From Cohnella thermotolerans DSM 17683 (GTDB lineage Bacteria > Bacillota > Bacilli > Paenibacillales > Paenibacillaceae): a DNA stretch of 50,283 nucleotides. The translations under genes were made by a program, and so were the position numbers. Location of the stretch: contig NZ_AUCP01000049.1 of assembly GCF_000429825.1 (NCBI RefSeq), forward strand, positions 1 through 50,283. Reading direction: 5' to 3'. This document shows positions 36,117 to 44,118 of this stretch, piece after piece (the stretch's first letter is position 1; each line of letters opens with the position of its first letter). A model generated the notes under the pieces. That model made no database searches. It was not told the origin of the DNA and worked only from the letters and a program-made list of their open reading frames with translations.

Positions 36117-36491
36117 ATGAAGGAAGACGAGCGCAAAAAGACCGGCATGCAAGGAACGAAGAATAATGAAGCCGTGCCGGAGAGTGCGGAAGCGTCGGCA
36201 CGGGCGCACATAGAGGAAGCGTCCGCCGCACCGGTGGACTTAGCGGGAACGGCTGCAGCCGGGGAGGAAGAAGCTCCCTTTGCCCACACCTCCGCAGCTG
36301 AAGCCGAATTGGCCAGGTATCTGGCCGAGGGTCCGTTCGAATCCGAGGATCCCGCGGAGGAAGCGGTCGCGAAGCTCTCTCCCCGCTGGGAAATTCGGGT
36401 TCAATCGACGTTCGACCCGGTCGCGGAGGAGACGGCACGCTATCGCAAGATGGCCAAGGAAGTGGACGATCGTTACGGCGAGGACGCCTAG
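36117..36491 (+). CDS. acidic low-complexity protein of unknown function
   Basis: The product has 124 residues. ATG 36117 follows AAGGAGGGCGG. It is rich in Ala and Glu over residues 15-85 and strongly acidic, with no signal peptide or membrane helix. The last third is better structured (SPRWEIRVQSTFDPVAEETA, YRKMAKEVDDRYG). It is probably disordered with a short folded tail. I recognise no family. It may be co-transcribed with the SuhB-type gene and is followed by a terminator at 36535-36577. Confidence 0.7.
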   Translation: MKEDERKKTGMQGTKNNEAVPESAEASARAHIEEASAAPVDLAGTAAAGEEEAPFAHTSAAEAELARYLAEGPFESEDPAEEAVAKLSPRWEIRVQSTFDPVAEETARYRKMAKEVDDRYGEDA

Positions 36492-36534
36492 ACGTCGTAA
36501 CGATCGCTGTCGCGGCTCCGTTCGAACCGCTGCA

Positions 36535-36577
36535 AATGCGAAGTCCTCTCACTCCGGAGGGGGCTTCGCATTTTCTC
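36535..36577 (+). terminator. terminator after the acidic protein gene
   Basis: AATGCGAAG-T-CC (36535-36546) pairs with GG-GGCTTCGCATT (to 36572) and is followed by TTCTCTT. The region 36578-36870 holds a 14-bp repeat and the promoter of the next operon, but no gene. Confidence 0.75.
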
Positions 36578-36660
36578 TTATGGAGACGTAGCGAAGCTCC
36601 GTGCCAACAGCTTTCGCTCCCCCGGCGCTTATCGGTTCTCTTCGCCTCCTCACACGGTAG

Positions 36661-36702
36661 AACGAACGCGGTAAAGCGAACGCGCTAGAGCGAACGCGGT
36701 GC
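36661..36702. repeat. three 14-bp tandem repeats with CGAACGCG
   Basis: CGAACGCG recurs at 36663, 36677 and 36691 within units of 14 bp (AACGAACGCGGTAA, AGCGAACGCGCTAG, AGCGAACGCGGTGC). The array ends 9 bases before the first half-site of the promoter at 36711. Confidence 0.55.
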
Positions 36703-36710
36703 GGCGCAGG

Positions 36711-36774
36711 CTGCGAAAAGTGCGGAATTGTTGCGACATTGCCGCTGACGGAACGGCTGCGGTTGCATTACAAT
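36711..36774 (+). promoter_or_regulatory. promoter P1 (kinase-regulator operon) with paired half-sites
   Basis: Half-site 1 CTGCGAAAAG starts at 36711 and half-site 2 TTGCGACATT at 36731, 20 bases apart. The -10 TACAAT is at 36769-36774, 38 bases after half-site 2. A possible -35 CTGACG is at 36745. The layout matches promoters at 40276, 42185 and 46269. Confidence 0.6.
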
Positions 36775-36870
36775 GGAGCATGCGAGCGAGCTTGAGGTTG
36801 TTCTCCTCCGGAGGACGGCCTATTCGCGCGTTCCCTCGCAACCGGACTAATGGAAGGGGTTTCGCAGCGT

Positions 36871-38619
36871 ATGCCCAGATTCAACTTGTTCCGCAAAATC
36901 GTCCTCGTTCTGGCCGCGATGCTCGTTCTGCTCGCCGGCCTCTATTCGTATTCCAACCGGACGAGCACGGCCGTCCTGCGCGAGGAAATGAACAAGTCCA
37001 ACACGAGCAAGCTGGACTTCTTCCAGTCCCAATTGGACGCGAACATCGATTCCATATCGCTGTGGCCCAATCTCCTTATTCACGATCCCGACATTTCGGC
37101 GCTGAAGGATGCCGAGCCGCTTGCCGGCTCCTACCTCGACCTGGACGAGATTACGCTGGTTAAGCGCATTCAGCAGAAGCTCAGCACCCAGGAAAGTTCG
37201 ATTAATTGGAAAAGCTCGCTCTACATTTATTCGCCGAAGCTGAACCGGGTCGTAACCGATACCGATGCGATCAAGTACGACGATGCGGAGCTCAAAAGCC
37301 GCATGAAGCAGGGCTGGCAGGTCGAACCTCTGCCTTCCGACGGCGCGTTCGAGTTTTCCCTGCTGACGGCCGCCCCTTACAAAGCGTTCAACCGCCCCGA
37401 GGATGCGGGCCTGGTGATCGAGGTTCGTTTTGACAGCCAGAATATCGCCCGCATGCTCGACGAGTTCAAGAGCGACAGCCGGCGCGATCCATTTCTGTAC
37501 AAAAAAGGGGTAGGCATGATCTACAACAGCTCCGCGGACCGGCGCGTGGCGAAGGAGCTCGTCGACAAGCTGGAGCAGCAGAAGCTGATGGACGCCAGCA
37601 ACCAGACGATCGCGCTCGATGGGGAGAACTATCTGGTCAATACCAAATGGCTGCCGACGACGGAATGGTATTTGATCGACTACATTCCGTACTCCGACGT
37701 GATCGGACCGATCGAGAAGTCCAACCGCCTCTTTTACATGTCGGTCGCCTCTTTGCTGATCATGGGCTGCATTTTGGCTTATCTGCTGTACGCCCAGGTT
37801 CAGGTGCCGATGAAACGGCTCGTTCAAAGTTTCCAACGGCTGAAGCAGGAGGATTACTCGGTTCGCCTCGTGCCCAAAGGCGGCAGCGAATTCAGCTTCG
37901 TGTTCATGCGGTTCAATTCGATGGTGGAGCAAATCCAGGAGCTGTTCGACAAGGTCTACCTGGAGAAAATCCACGTGCGGGAAGCCCGGCTCAAGCAGCT
38001 GCAGTCGCAGATCAATCCGCATTTTTTCTATAACTGCTTCTCCTTTATCTCCAGCATGGCGAAGCTCGGAAACAACCGGGCGATCGTCCTCATGTCACAA
38101 AATTTATCCAGCTACTACCGATACACGACCCGGCAGGAGCGCGATTTCGTCAAGCTGTCGGAGGAGCTGGAATTCGTCACGAGCTACCTGGAAATTCAGC
38201 GGCTGCGCATGAACCGGCTGCATTTCGAGGTCGAGCTGCCTTCCTGGCTCCGCCAGCTGGAAATTCCGCCGCTGCTCGTGCAGCCGCTCGTCGAGAACGC
38301 CGTGCAGCACGGCGTCGAGGAGAAAGCCGGCGAGGCGTTGATTCGGCTGATCGTCTCCGAAGAGAACGGGCGCGTTCGCATTCGCGTGGAGGATAACGGC
38401 AAGGGGATGGAAGAGACGGAGCTGCGGCGGCTGCAGCGCAAGCTGTCCGAACCGATGGACGAAAGGACGGGCTGCGGTCTGTGGAACGTCCATCAGCGGA
38501 TGCAATTGAAGTACGGCGAAGACGCGGGGGTGTCGATCGGGCGGTCGGACCTTGGCGGATTGCGGGTCGAATTGGAATGGCCGATCGCCCCGGCCGGCGG
38601 AGCGGAGGTGGGAGCATGA
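36871..38619 (+). CDS. sensor histidine kinase, YesM type (galactan locus)
   Basis: Kinase of 582 residues. The ATG at 36871 is preferred because GGAAGGGG lies upstream; ATG 36850 is in frame (589 residues) but has no ribosome site, so the start is uncertain. An N-terminal transmembrane segment (IVLVLAAMLVLLAGLYSY) is followed by an extracellular sensor domain to about residue 285, a second membrane segment (ASLLIMGCILAYLLYAQ) and HAMP. The phosphoacceptor is H384 in QSQINPHFFYNCFSF. The ATPase has VENAVQHGVEE and EDNGKGMEE. Its TGA overlaps the ATG of the regulator (ATGA), so the pair is translationally coupled. It probably senses galacto-oligosaccharides or the loaded binding protein; this is inferred from the locus. 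Confidence 0.9.
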   Translation: MPRFNLFRKIVLVLAAMLVLLAGLYSYSNRTSTAVLREEMNKSNTSKLDFFQSQLDANIDSISLWPNLLIHDPDISALKDAEPLAGSYLDLDEITLVKRIQQKLSTQESSINWKSSLYIYSPKLNRVVTDTDAIKYDDAELKSRMKQGWQVEPLPSDGAFEFSLLTAAPYKAFNRPEDAGLVIEVRFDSQNIARMLDEFKSDSRRDPFLYKKGVGMIYNSSADRRVAKELVDKLEQQKLMDASNQTIALDGENYLVNTKWLPTTEWYLIDYIPYSDVIGPIEKSNRLFYMSVASLLIMGCILAYLLYAQVQVPMKRLVQSFQRLKQEDYSVRLVPKGGSEFSFVFMRFNSMVEQIQELFDKVYLEKIHVREARLKQLQSQINPHFFYNCFSFISSMAKLGNNRAIVLMSQNLSSYYRYTTRQERDFVKLSEELEFVTSYLEIQRLRMNRLHFEVELPSWLRQLEIPPLLVQPLVENAVQHGVEEKAGEALIRLIVSEENGRVRIRVEDNGKGMEETELRRLQRKLSEPMDERTGCGLWNVHQRMQLKYGEDAGVSIGRSDLGGLRVELEWPIAPAGGAEVGA

Positions 38620-40241
38620 TCGAAATTTTGCTGGTAGACGACGAGTCCTACGTGACCGAGAGCCTGAAGAAGACGATTCCTTGGGACAGCCTGAACGTTC
38701 GCAGCGTTTATACGGCGGCGTCGGCGGCCGAAGCGCTGGCCATACTGGAGACGCAGCCGGTCGACATTCTCGTCACCGACATCCGCATGCCGGAGATGGA
38801 CGGCCTGGAGCTGGCCCGTCTGGCCGGGGAGCGCTGGCCGAACGTACGCAGGCTCATTTTGACGGGACATTCGGATTTCGAATATGCGAAAAAAGCGATT
38901 CAGCTTCAAGTGTCCGGCTACATTTTGAAGCCCGTGGACGACGACGAGTTTATGAGGACGATTCTGGGCGAAATCGAATCGCTGAAGGACGAATGGGAGG
39001 AGGCGGAACGCTATCACCGGCTTCTTTACGATATGAAGTCGGACCGCCGGCGGCTGTCGGAAAATTTGCTCAGCGATCTGTTGCTGGGCAGGCAGCTGTC
39101 GGAGCAGGCGATGGCGGACAAGCTGCGAAAATACGAGATTCCGTTGCGGCTTGAGGCTCCTTCGTTTTTGATGCTCGTGCAGCTCGGCAGCCACTTCTCG
39201 GATTACGACCCGGATTCCTTCGACTTGATGGAATATGCCGTCGGCAACATCGCGGAAGAAGTGCTCGGGGCCGCGTACAGGGTTTGGCACGGCAAAGCGC
39301 CCCACGATTGCCTCGCGCTGGTGGCGTCGACGAATCCCGACGGACCGGGCGGCGGAGCCGCACGTCCGCTCCGGGAGGAGACGAACCGGCTGGCGCAGGA
39401 GGTCGGCAAGCAGGTCCGTTCTTATCTGAAAGGGGACATCTCGATCGTCATCAGCCCGTGGTTCGTCTTTCCGGAAGGCATGTCTGCGGCTTACCGAGGG
39501 GCGCTCGGCACGCTGTTCCGGCACGGGGGGACGAAGGAGGCCGCCGTCCTGTTCCAGGAGGACGACCCCGCAGCGCCCTCGTCCGTCCGGTCGCTGGAGA
39601 CGCTGTACAAGCCGCCGACGCTGATCCATCTGCTCGAATCGAAGCAGTGGGCGGCGGCGGAGGCCAAGATCGCCGAAGTGTTCGGCTATCTGGAGACGGA
39701 GAAAGCGGCCGCCACCCGCGAGCATCTGTACGAGGTTTACCTGTGGATCGCGAACGCGTGCCTTTATCTCGCCCATCGGCACGGAGTGCTCGTTCAGCAG
39801 ATCGACCCGGCCGGATTCGACATTTTCCTCGACCGGAGCGCGGTTCACTCCCCGGAACGGCTGCGCCGGTGGGCGCTGGATTCGCTCGCGAAGCTGAAGG
39901 CGGAGCTGTCCGATTCCGATCATTACGCGCGGGGGCATCTGATCAAGCAAGTGCAGGAGCTGGTGACGCGCGACATCGGGCTCGACATCTCGGTGAAGAC
40001 GATCGCGGAGAAGGTCTATTTGCACCCCGTGTACTTGTCCAAAATTTACAAGAGCGAGACCGGGGAAAGCCTGGGCGACTACATCATTCGGATTCGCATG
40101 GAGCGGGCGCTGTATCTGCTTAAGCATACGAATAAAAAGATTTACGAGATTACGGCGGAGCTGGGCTACCAGAATCCGCAATATTTCAGCAAGATGTTCA
40201 AGAAGCATTACGGCATGACGCCGAACGAATACCGGGATTGA
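38616..40241 (+). CDS. response regulator, YesN type (receiver + AraC HTH), galactan locus
   Basis: Regulator of 541 residues. ATG 38616 overlaps the kinase stop by four bases and follows GGAGGTGGGAG. The receiver has D8/D9 and phosphoacceptor D55 in ILVTDIRMPEMDG. The middle part is the poorly conserved YesN linker. The C-terminal double helix-turn-helix (about 440-540) shows VKTIAEKVYLHPVYLSKIYK and GYQNPQYFSKMFKKHYGM, normal for AraC proteins that bind direct repeats. Four promoters in this locus carry pairs of half-sites 20 bp apart, including the one before its own operon. It is the natural candidate to bind them, but this is inference. Confidence 0.92.
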   Translation: MIEILLVDDESYVTESLKKTIPWDSLNVRSVYTAASAAEALAILETQPVDILVTDIRMPEMDGLELARLAGERWPNVRRLILTGHSDFEYAKKAIQLQVSGYILKPVDDDEFMRTILGEIESLKDEWEEAERYHRLLYDMKSDRRRLSENLLSDLLLGRQLSEQAMADKLRKYEIPLRLEAPSFLMLVQLGSHFSDYDPDSFDLMEYAVGNIAEEVLGAAYRVWHGKAPHDCLALVASTNPDGPGGGAARPLREETNRLAQEVGKQVRSYLKGDISIVISPWFVFPEGMSAAYRGALGTLFRHGGTKEAAVLFQEDDPAAPSSVRSLETLYKPPTLIHLLESKQWAAAEAKIAEVFGYLETEKAAATREHLYEVYLWIANACLYLAHRHGVLVQQIDPAGFDIFLDRSAVHSPERLRRWALDSLAKLKAELSDSDHYARGHLIKQVQELVTRDIGLDISVKTIAEKVYLHPVYLSKIYKSETGESLGDYIIRIRMERALYLLKHTNKKIYEITAELGYQNPQYFSKMFKKHYGMTPNEYRD

Positions 40242-40275
40242 GCGCGGTTCGCGGTCCGGGCTCCGGCGACAATGG

Positions 40276-40338
40276 TTGGCAAAGGTGCAGAAATCTTCGA
40301 TGAATGACATAGGTTGGCGAACGGGTCTTCCCTATAAT
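40276..40338 (+). promoter_or_regulatory. promoter P2 (binding-protein gene) with paired half-sites
   Basis: TTGGCAAAGG starts at 40276 and TTCGATGAAT at 40296, 20 bases apart. TATAAT is at 40333-40338, 37 bases after the second. A further GGTTGGCGAA at 40312-40321 sits where a -35 would be. No sigma-A -35 is recognisable, which suggests dependence on an activator. Confidence 0.6.
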
Positions 40339-40376
40339 TAGCCTTAGCAAGCCATCCAAGCCTTAGGGGGAAGAGT

Positions 40377-42107
40377 ATGAAAGCGATGACCAGAAAAAGC
40401 GCGCTCGCAGCTGCCGCTCTGATGTTGGCCGCCACCGGCCTCGCGGCTTGTTCGGGCTCCAAGGACGAAGAAGGTTCTTCGAGCCCGTCTTCCGCGAGCA
40501 GCCCGTCGGCTTCGGCGTCCGCATCCGCGTCCGCGACCGAAAGCGCCTACAAGGACAAATACGATCCGCCCGTGACGATCACGACCGTGTGGGGCGTCGA
40601 TCCGGCCCTCAAGTTCAAAAACGGCGAAACGATCGAGAACAACGTCGCCACCAAATGGGCGCTCGACACGCTCGGCATCAAGATCGATTCGCTCTGGTCC
40701 GTCACGGATACGAACAATGCCTTCGTGACGAAAATGCGGCTCGCCATGTCTTCCAGCCAGAAGCTCCCCGACGTCGTGACGATCGGAACCGGAGGCGATT
40801 ACGACCAGCTGGCGCAGGATCTGATCGATACGGGCGCGTTCCGCGAGGTCGGCTCCCTGTTCGATCAATACGCGAACGAGAAGTGGAAGGCGGCGATGAA
40901 TCTCGACCCGAACGTCTGGAACCCGTATACCCGCGACGGGAAGCGGATGGGCATCCCGGTTCTCGACTACGCCTACAACCACGACTACCTGCTCTGGATC
41001 CGCCAGGATTGGCTCGATAAGCTTCATCTCGAAGCGCCCAAAACGCTGGAAGAGCTGGAGAAAGTCATGGACGCGTTCAAAAATCAAAATCCGGACGGCC
41101 TGAAGCCGAATCAAGTCATTCCGCTGTCCATCGGCTTCAAGACGACGATGAACACATGGATGGGCGATCCTTCCTGGGTGTTCGGCGCGTACGGCACCAT
41201 TCCGGACCAATGGAACAAGGCGGCGGACGGCAGCCTCGAGTGGGGCTCGATCAATCCGGCCGCGAAGCAGGCGCTGCAGAAGCTGAAGGAGTGGCGCGAC
41301 AAGGGCTATATTCCGAGCGAAGCGGCGCTGTGGGACGAGAACAAGACGTCCGAGCCCGCGGTCGCGGGAACGGCGGGCATCATCCCCGGCCCTTACTGGA
41401 TGAGCGGCTGGCCGCTGCAGGACACGGCGAAGAACGTTCCGGGCGCGGTATGGAAGCCTTACGCGATTCCGACCGGACCGGACGGCAAGGCCGGACGCCA
41501 CGGCACGAACTTCACAAGCGGCGTGACGCTCATCAACAAGAACATGGAGCATCCCGAAGCGCTGTTTACGTACCAGAACTACCTGTTCGAGAACCTGGCC
41601 GACCCGCAGCCGGGCAGCCAGTGGGACATCGGCGTTTTCAAAGGCTACGACTACGATCTGGACGCGAACGGCAACCCGGTGTACTTGGACAAAATTCCGG
41701 GCGGCGAAGTCAACATCAACCGCTATTGGCTCGTGAAGGACGGAGCGCGCATTCCGGACGCGCAGATGAAGGCGCTGCTCAAGCTCGCCGACGGCAACGA
41801 GCCGACGACCCGGCTGGAGAAGGAAGTCAAGAACAACTACGGCCCGGAGACGCCGGCCGCCGCCAAGGTGCTGCTGTCGCAGCCGGACATCTCCTACAAG
41901 GATATGTTCACCGGTCCGGCGACGCCGACGATGACGTCCAAGCAGGACTACCTGAAGAAGATCGAGATGCAGACGTTCAACGAGATCATCTACGGCAAGA
42001 AAGACCTCTCCGCGTTCGACAAGTTCGTATCGGACTGGAAGGCCGCCGGCGGGGACAAGATGACGCAAGAAGTGAACGACTGGTACAAGAGCACGCAATC
42101 ACAGTAA
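40377..42107 (+). CDS. ABC transporter solute-binding lipoprotein (LplA/YtcQ type), galactan locus
   Basis: The product has 576 residues. ATG 40377 follows GGGGGAAG (40366-40373). The signal peptide ends in the lipobox TGLAAC. A Ser/Ala-rich linker follows (residues about 30-58). The domain is the long (over 500 residues) LplA/YtcQ class, shown by LPDVVTIGTGGDYDQLAQDL, YDYAYNHDYLLWIRQDWLDK-like segments, KNQNPDGLKPNQVIPLS and TFNEIIYGKKDLSAFDKFV near the end. This class works with LplB/YtcP permeases, which follow. Given the GH42 and GH53 genes, the ligand is probably a galacto-oligosaccharide. A cre-like site overlaps the start codon. Confidence 0.92.
   Translation: MKAMTRKSALAAAALMLAATGLAACSGSKDEEGSSSPSSASSPSASASASASATESAYKDKYDPPVTITTVWGVDPALKFKNGETIENNVATKWALDTLGIKIDSLWSVTDTNNAFVTKMRLAMSSSQKLPDVVTIGTGGDYDQLAQDLIDTGAFREVGSLFDQYANEKWKAAMNLDPNVWNPYTRDGKRMGIPVLDYAYNHDYLLWIRQDWLDKLHLEAPKTLEELEKVMDAFKNQNPDGLKPNQVIPLSIGFKTTMNTWMGDPSWVFGAYGTIPDQWNKAADGSLEWGSINPAAKQALQKLKEWRDKGYIPSEAALWDENKTSEPAVAGTAGIIPGPYWMSGWPLQDTAKNVPGAVWKPYAIPTGPDGKAGRHGTNFTSGVTLINKNMEHPEALFTYQNYLFENLADPQPGSQWDIGVFKGYDYDLDANGNPVYLDKIPGGEVNINRYWLVKDGARIPDAQMKALLKLADGNEPTTRLEKEVKNNYGPETPAAAKVLLSQPDISYKDMFTGPATPTMTSKQDYLKKIEMQTFNEIIYGKKDLSAFDKFVSDWKAAGGDKMTQEVNDWYKSTQSQ
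40378..40391 (+). promoter_or_regulatory. cre-like site over the binding-protein start codon
   Basis: TGAAAGCGATGACC matches the catabolite-responsive consensus TGWAANCGNTNWCA at all defined positions except the last. A position over the start codon would allow CcpA to block elongation when a better sugar is present. The match could be chance because it is also coding. Confidence 0.4.
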
Positions 42108-42122
42108 TCGGAAAAGGCAATC

Positions 42123-42150
42123 GAGGGCAGCCGGGGCACCGGCTGCCCTC
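42123..42150 (+). promoter_or_regulatory. hairpin without T-tract after the binding-protein gene
   Basis: GAGGGCAGCCGG (42123-42134) and CCGGCTGCCCTC (42139-42150) form a perfect 12-bp stem with a 4-base loop, followed by TGCCCG rather than T residues. It may end or protect the binding-protein message. A separate promoter for the permeases lies downstream. Confidence 0.65.
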
Positions 42151-42184
42151 TGCCCGTTCGCCCGGCAGCTGCGCGCGAAAGTGG

Positions 42185-42247
42185 TTGCGATAATGCCATC
42201 AATGTTGCGTTTGCTCGCTACTTCGCCGCGATAGCCGTTGCTATAAT
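42185..42247 (+). promoter_or_regulatory. promoter P3 (permease-GH42 operon) with paired half-sites
   Basis: TTGCGATAAT starts at 42185 and TTGCGTTTGC at 42205, exactly 20 bases apart. A perfect TATAAT is at 42242-42247, 37 bases after the second half-site. The permease ATG is 30 bases downstream. No clear -35 is present. Confidence 0.65.
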
Positions 42248-42276
42248 CACCGTATATCGAACAAGGAGGCTGCAAG

Positions 42277-43173
42277 ATGCGCTACTTGAGACGGACCTGG
42301 CCTTTTCACCTGATGATTCTTCCGGCGCTTGCGCTGCTGATCGTCTTCAATTACATCCCGATGGGCGGCATCGTCATGGCGTTCCAGGATTACAAGCCGT
42401 GGCTGCACATCAGCGGCTCCGAATGGATCGGCCTCGACAACTTCCGCGCGCTGTTCGAACGGGAGGACAGCCTGCAGGTCATCTGGAACACGTTCCTCAT
42501 CTCGGTGTTCAAGATCGTCTTCAATCTGCTGACGCCGTTCGCCTTCGCGATTTTGCTCAACGAGGTGCGCGCGAGGTTCCTCGGCCGGACGATCCAGACG
42601 CTTGTCTACTTGCCCCACTTCCTGTCCTGGGTCATCCTCGGCGGCATTCTCGTCGAATTCCTCTCTTCCGACGGCGGCTTCGTCAACCGGGTGCTGCACG
42701 AGTTGTTCGGGATCAAGCCGATCTTCTTCCTCGGAGACGGGAACTGGTTCCGGTTCACGGTCGTCGTGTCCGAGGTGTGGAAGGAATTCGGCTACGGAAC
42801 GATCGTGTTCCTGGCGGCGCTCGCGAACATCAACCCGTCGCTCTACGAAGCGGCGGAGATGGACGGAGCGAGCCGGTGGCGGCAGACGCTTCACATTACG
42901 ATCCCCTCTCTCGTTCCGATGGCCATCGTCGTCGGCACGCTGTCGCTCGGCAACATTTTGAACGCCGGCTTCGACCAGATTTTCAACCTGTACAATTCGC
43001 TTGTCATGGACAAGGGCGATATTATCGACACGTTCGTCTACCGCACGGCGATCAACGACGGCCAGTTCGGATTCGCCACCGCCGTCGGCCTGTTCAAATC
43101 GGTCATCAGCATGGTTCTGATCGTCATCTCGTACCGGTTGGCCTACAAGCTGGCGAATTACCGGGTGTTCTGA
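42277..43173 (+). CDS. sugar ABC transporter permease (LplB type)
   Basis: Permease of 298 residues with about six transmembrane segments. ATG 42277 follows AAGGAGGC (42262-42269). It begins with FHLMILPALALLIVFNYIPM and the short cytoplasmic start typical of LplB. The EAA loop is YEAAEMDGASRWRQTLHITI. It pairs with the next gene, 12 bases away. Confidence 0.93.
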   Translation: MRYLRRTWPFHLMILPALALLIVFNYIPMGGIVMAFQDYKPWLHISGSEWIGLDNFRALFEREDSLQVIWNTFLISVFKIVFNLLTPFAFAILLNEVRARFLGRTIQTLVYLPHFLSWVILGGILVEFLSSDGGFVNRVLHELFGIKPIFFLGDGNWFRFTVVVSEVWKEFGYGTIVFLAALANINPSLYEAAEMDGASRWRQTLHITIPSLVPMAIVVGTLSLGNILNAGFDQIFNLYNSLVMDKGDIIDTFVYRTAINDGQFGFATAVGLFKSVISMVLIVISYRLAYKLANYRVF

Positions 43174-43185
43174 GGAGGGGCAGCG

Positions 43186-44064
43186 ATGTATCACAAGACG
43201 TTACCTTACCGCATTTTCAATATCGTCAACACTTGCTTTCTCCTAGCCGTCGCGCTCATGTGCGTCATTCCGCTCATCCACGTGCTCGCCGTCTCGTTCA
43301 GCGCGAAATCCGCGGCGGACGGCAATCTGGTCGGGCTGTGGCCGGTGGACTTCTCGACCGTCGCGTACGAGAAGACGATCGACAACCCGGTGTTCCTCCA
43401 TTCGCTGTGGGTGGCGGTCAAACGGACGGTCATCGGCACGGCGGGCATTCTCGTCGTGGCGTGCCTCGCGGCGTACCCGCTGTCGAAGGAGAATGCGCAA
43501 TTCCGCGGGCGCTCCGTCTACGCCTGGGTGTTCGTGTTCACGATGATTTTCAACGGAGGGCTCGTGCCGTTCTACATTGTCATCCAAAGCCTGCACCTGA
43601 TCGATTCGTTCTGGGTGCTCGTTCTCCCCGGGCTCGTGAACGTCTGGCTGATCATCCTGCTGATGAACTTCTTCCGGGGCGTTCCGAAGGAGCTGGAAGA
43701 AGCGGCGCTGATCGACGGGGCGGGGCATCTGGGCATTCTCGCGCGCGTCTACTTGCCCGTGTCGCTGCCGGCGCTCGCTACATTGGGCCTTTTCGCCATG
43801 GTATGGCATTGGAACTCCTGGTTTGACGGCCTTCTGTATTTGAGCAACAAGCAGGACTATCCGCTGGCGACTTATTTGCAGACGGTCATCGTCTCCCGCG
43901 ACATGAGCTCGATGAGCTTCTCCAAGCAAGAGTTCGATCTGCTGTCCCAGAAGACGATTAACGCCGCGCAAATTTTCATCGGGGCGCTGCCGGTGCTGAT
44001 CGTGTATCCGTTCCTGCAGAAGTTTTTCGTCAAAGGGCTTGTGATGGGATCGGTGAAGGAATGA
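43186..44064 (+). CDS. sugar ABC transporter permease (YtcP/AraQ type)
   Basis: Permease of 292 residues. ATG 43186 follows GAGGGGC. Transmembrane segments include FLLAVALMCVIPLIHVLAVS. The YtcP-type block VFTMIFNGGLVPFYIVIQSL is present. The EAA loop is EEAALIDGAGHLGILARVYLP. The C-terminus (PFLQKFFVKGLVMGSVKE) is the normal ending of this class. The beta-galactosidase gene follows 54 bases later without a terminator. Confidence 0.93.
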   Translation: MYHKTLPYRIFNIVNTCFLLAVALMCVIPLIHVLAVSFSAKSAADGNLVGLWPVDFSTVAYEKTIDNPVFLHSLWVAVKRTVIGTAGILVVACLAAYPLSKENAQFRGRSVYAWVFVFTMIFNGGLVPFYIVIQSLHLIDSFWVLVLPGLVNVWLIILLMNFFRGVPKELEEAALIDGAGHLGILARVYLPVSLPALATLGLFAMVWHWNSWFDGLLYLSNKQDYPLATYLQTVIVSRDMSSMSFSKQEFDLLSQKTINAAQIFIGALPVLIVYPFLQKFFVKGLVMGSVKE

Positions 44065-44118
44065 CGGAAGGCCGTCTCCGAACCGTTCGGTTCGACTAAA
44101 TCAAGGAGGATTTCGAAT

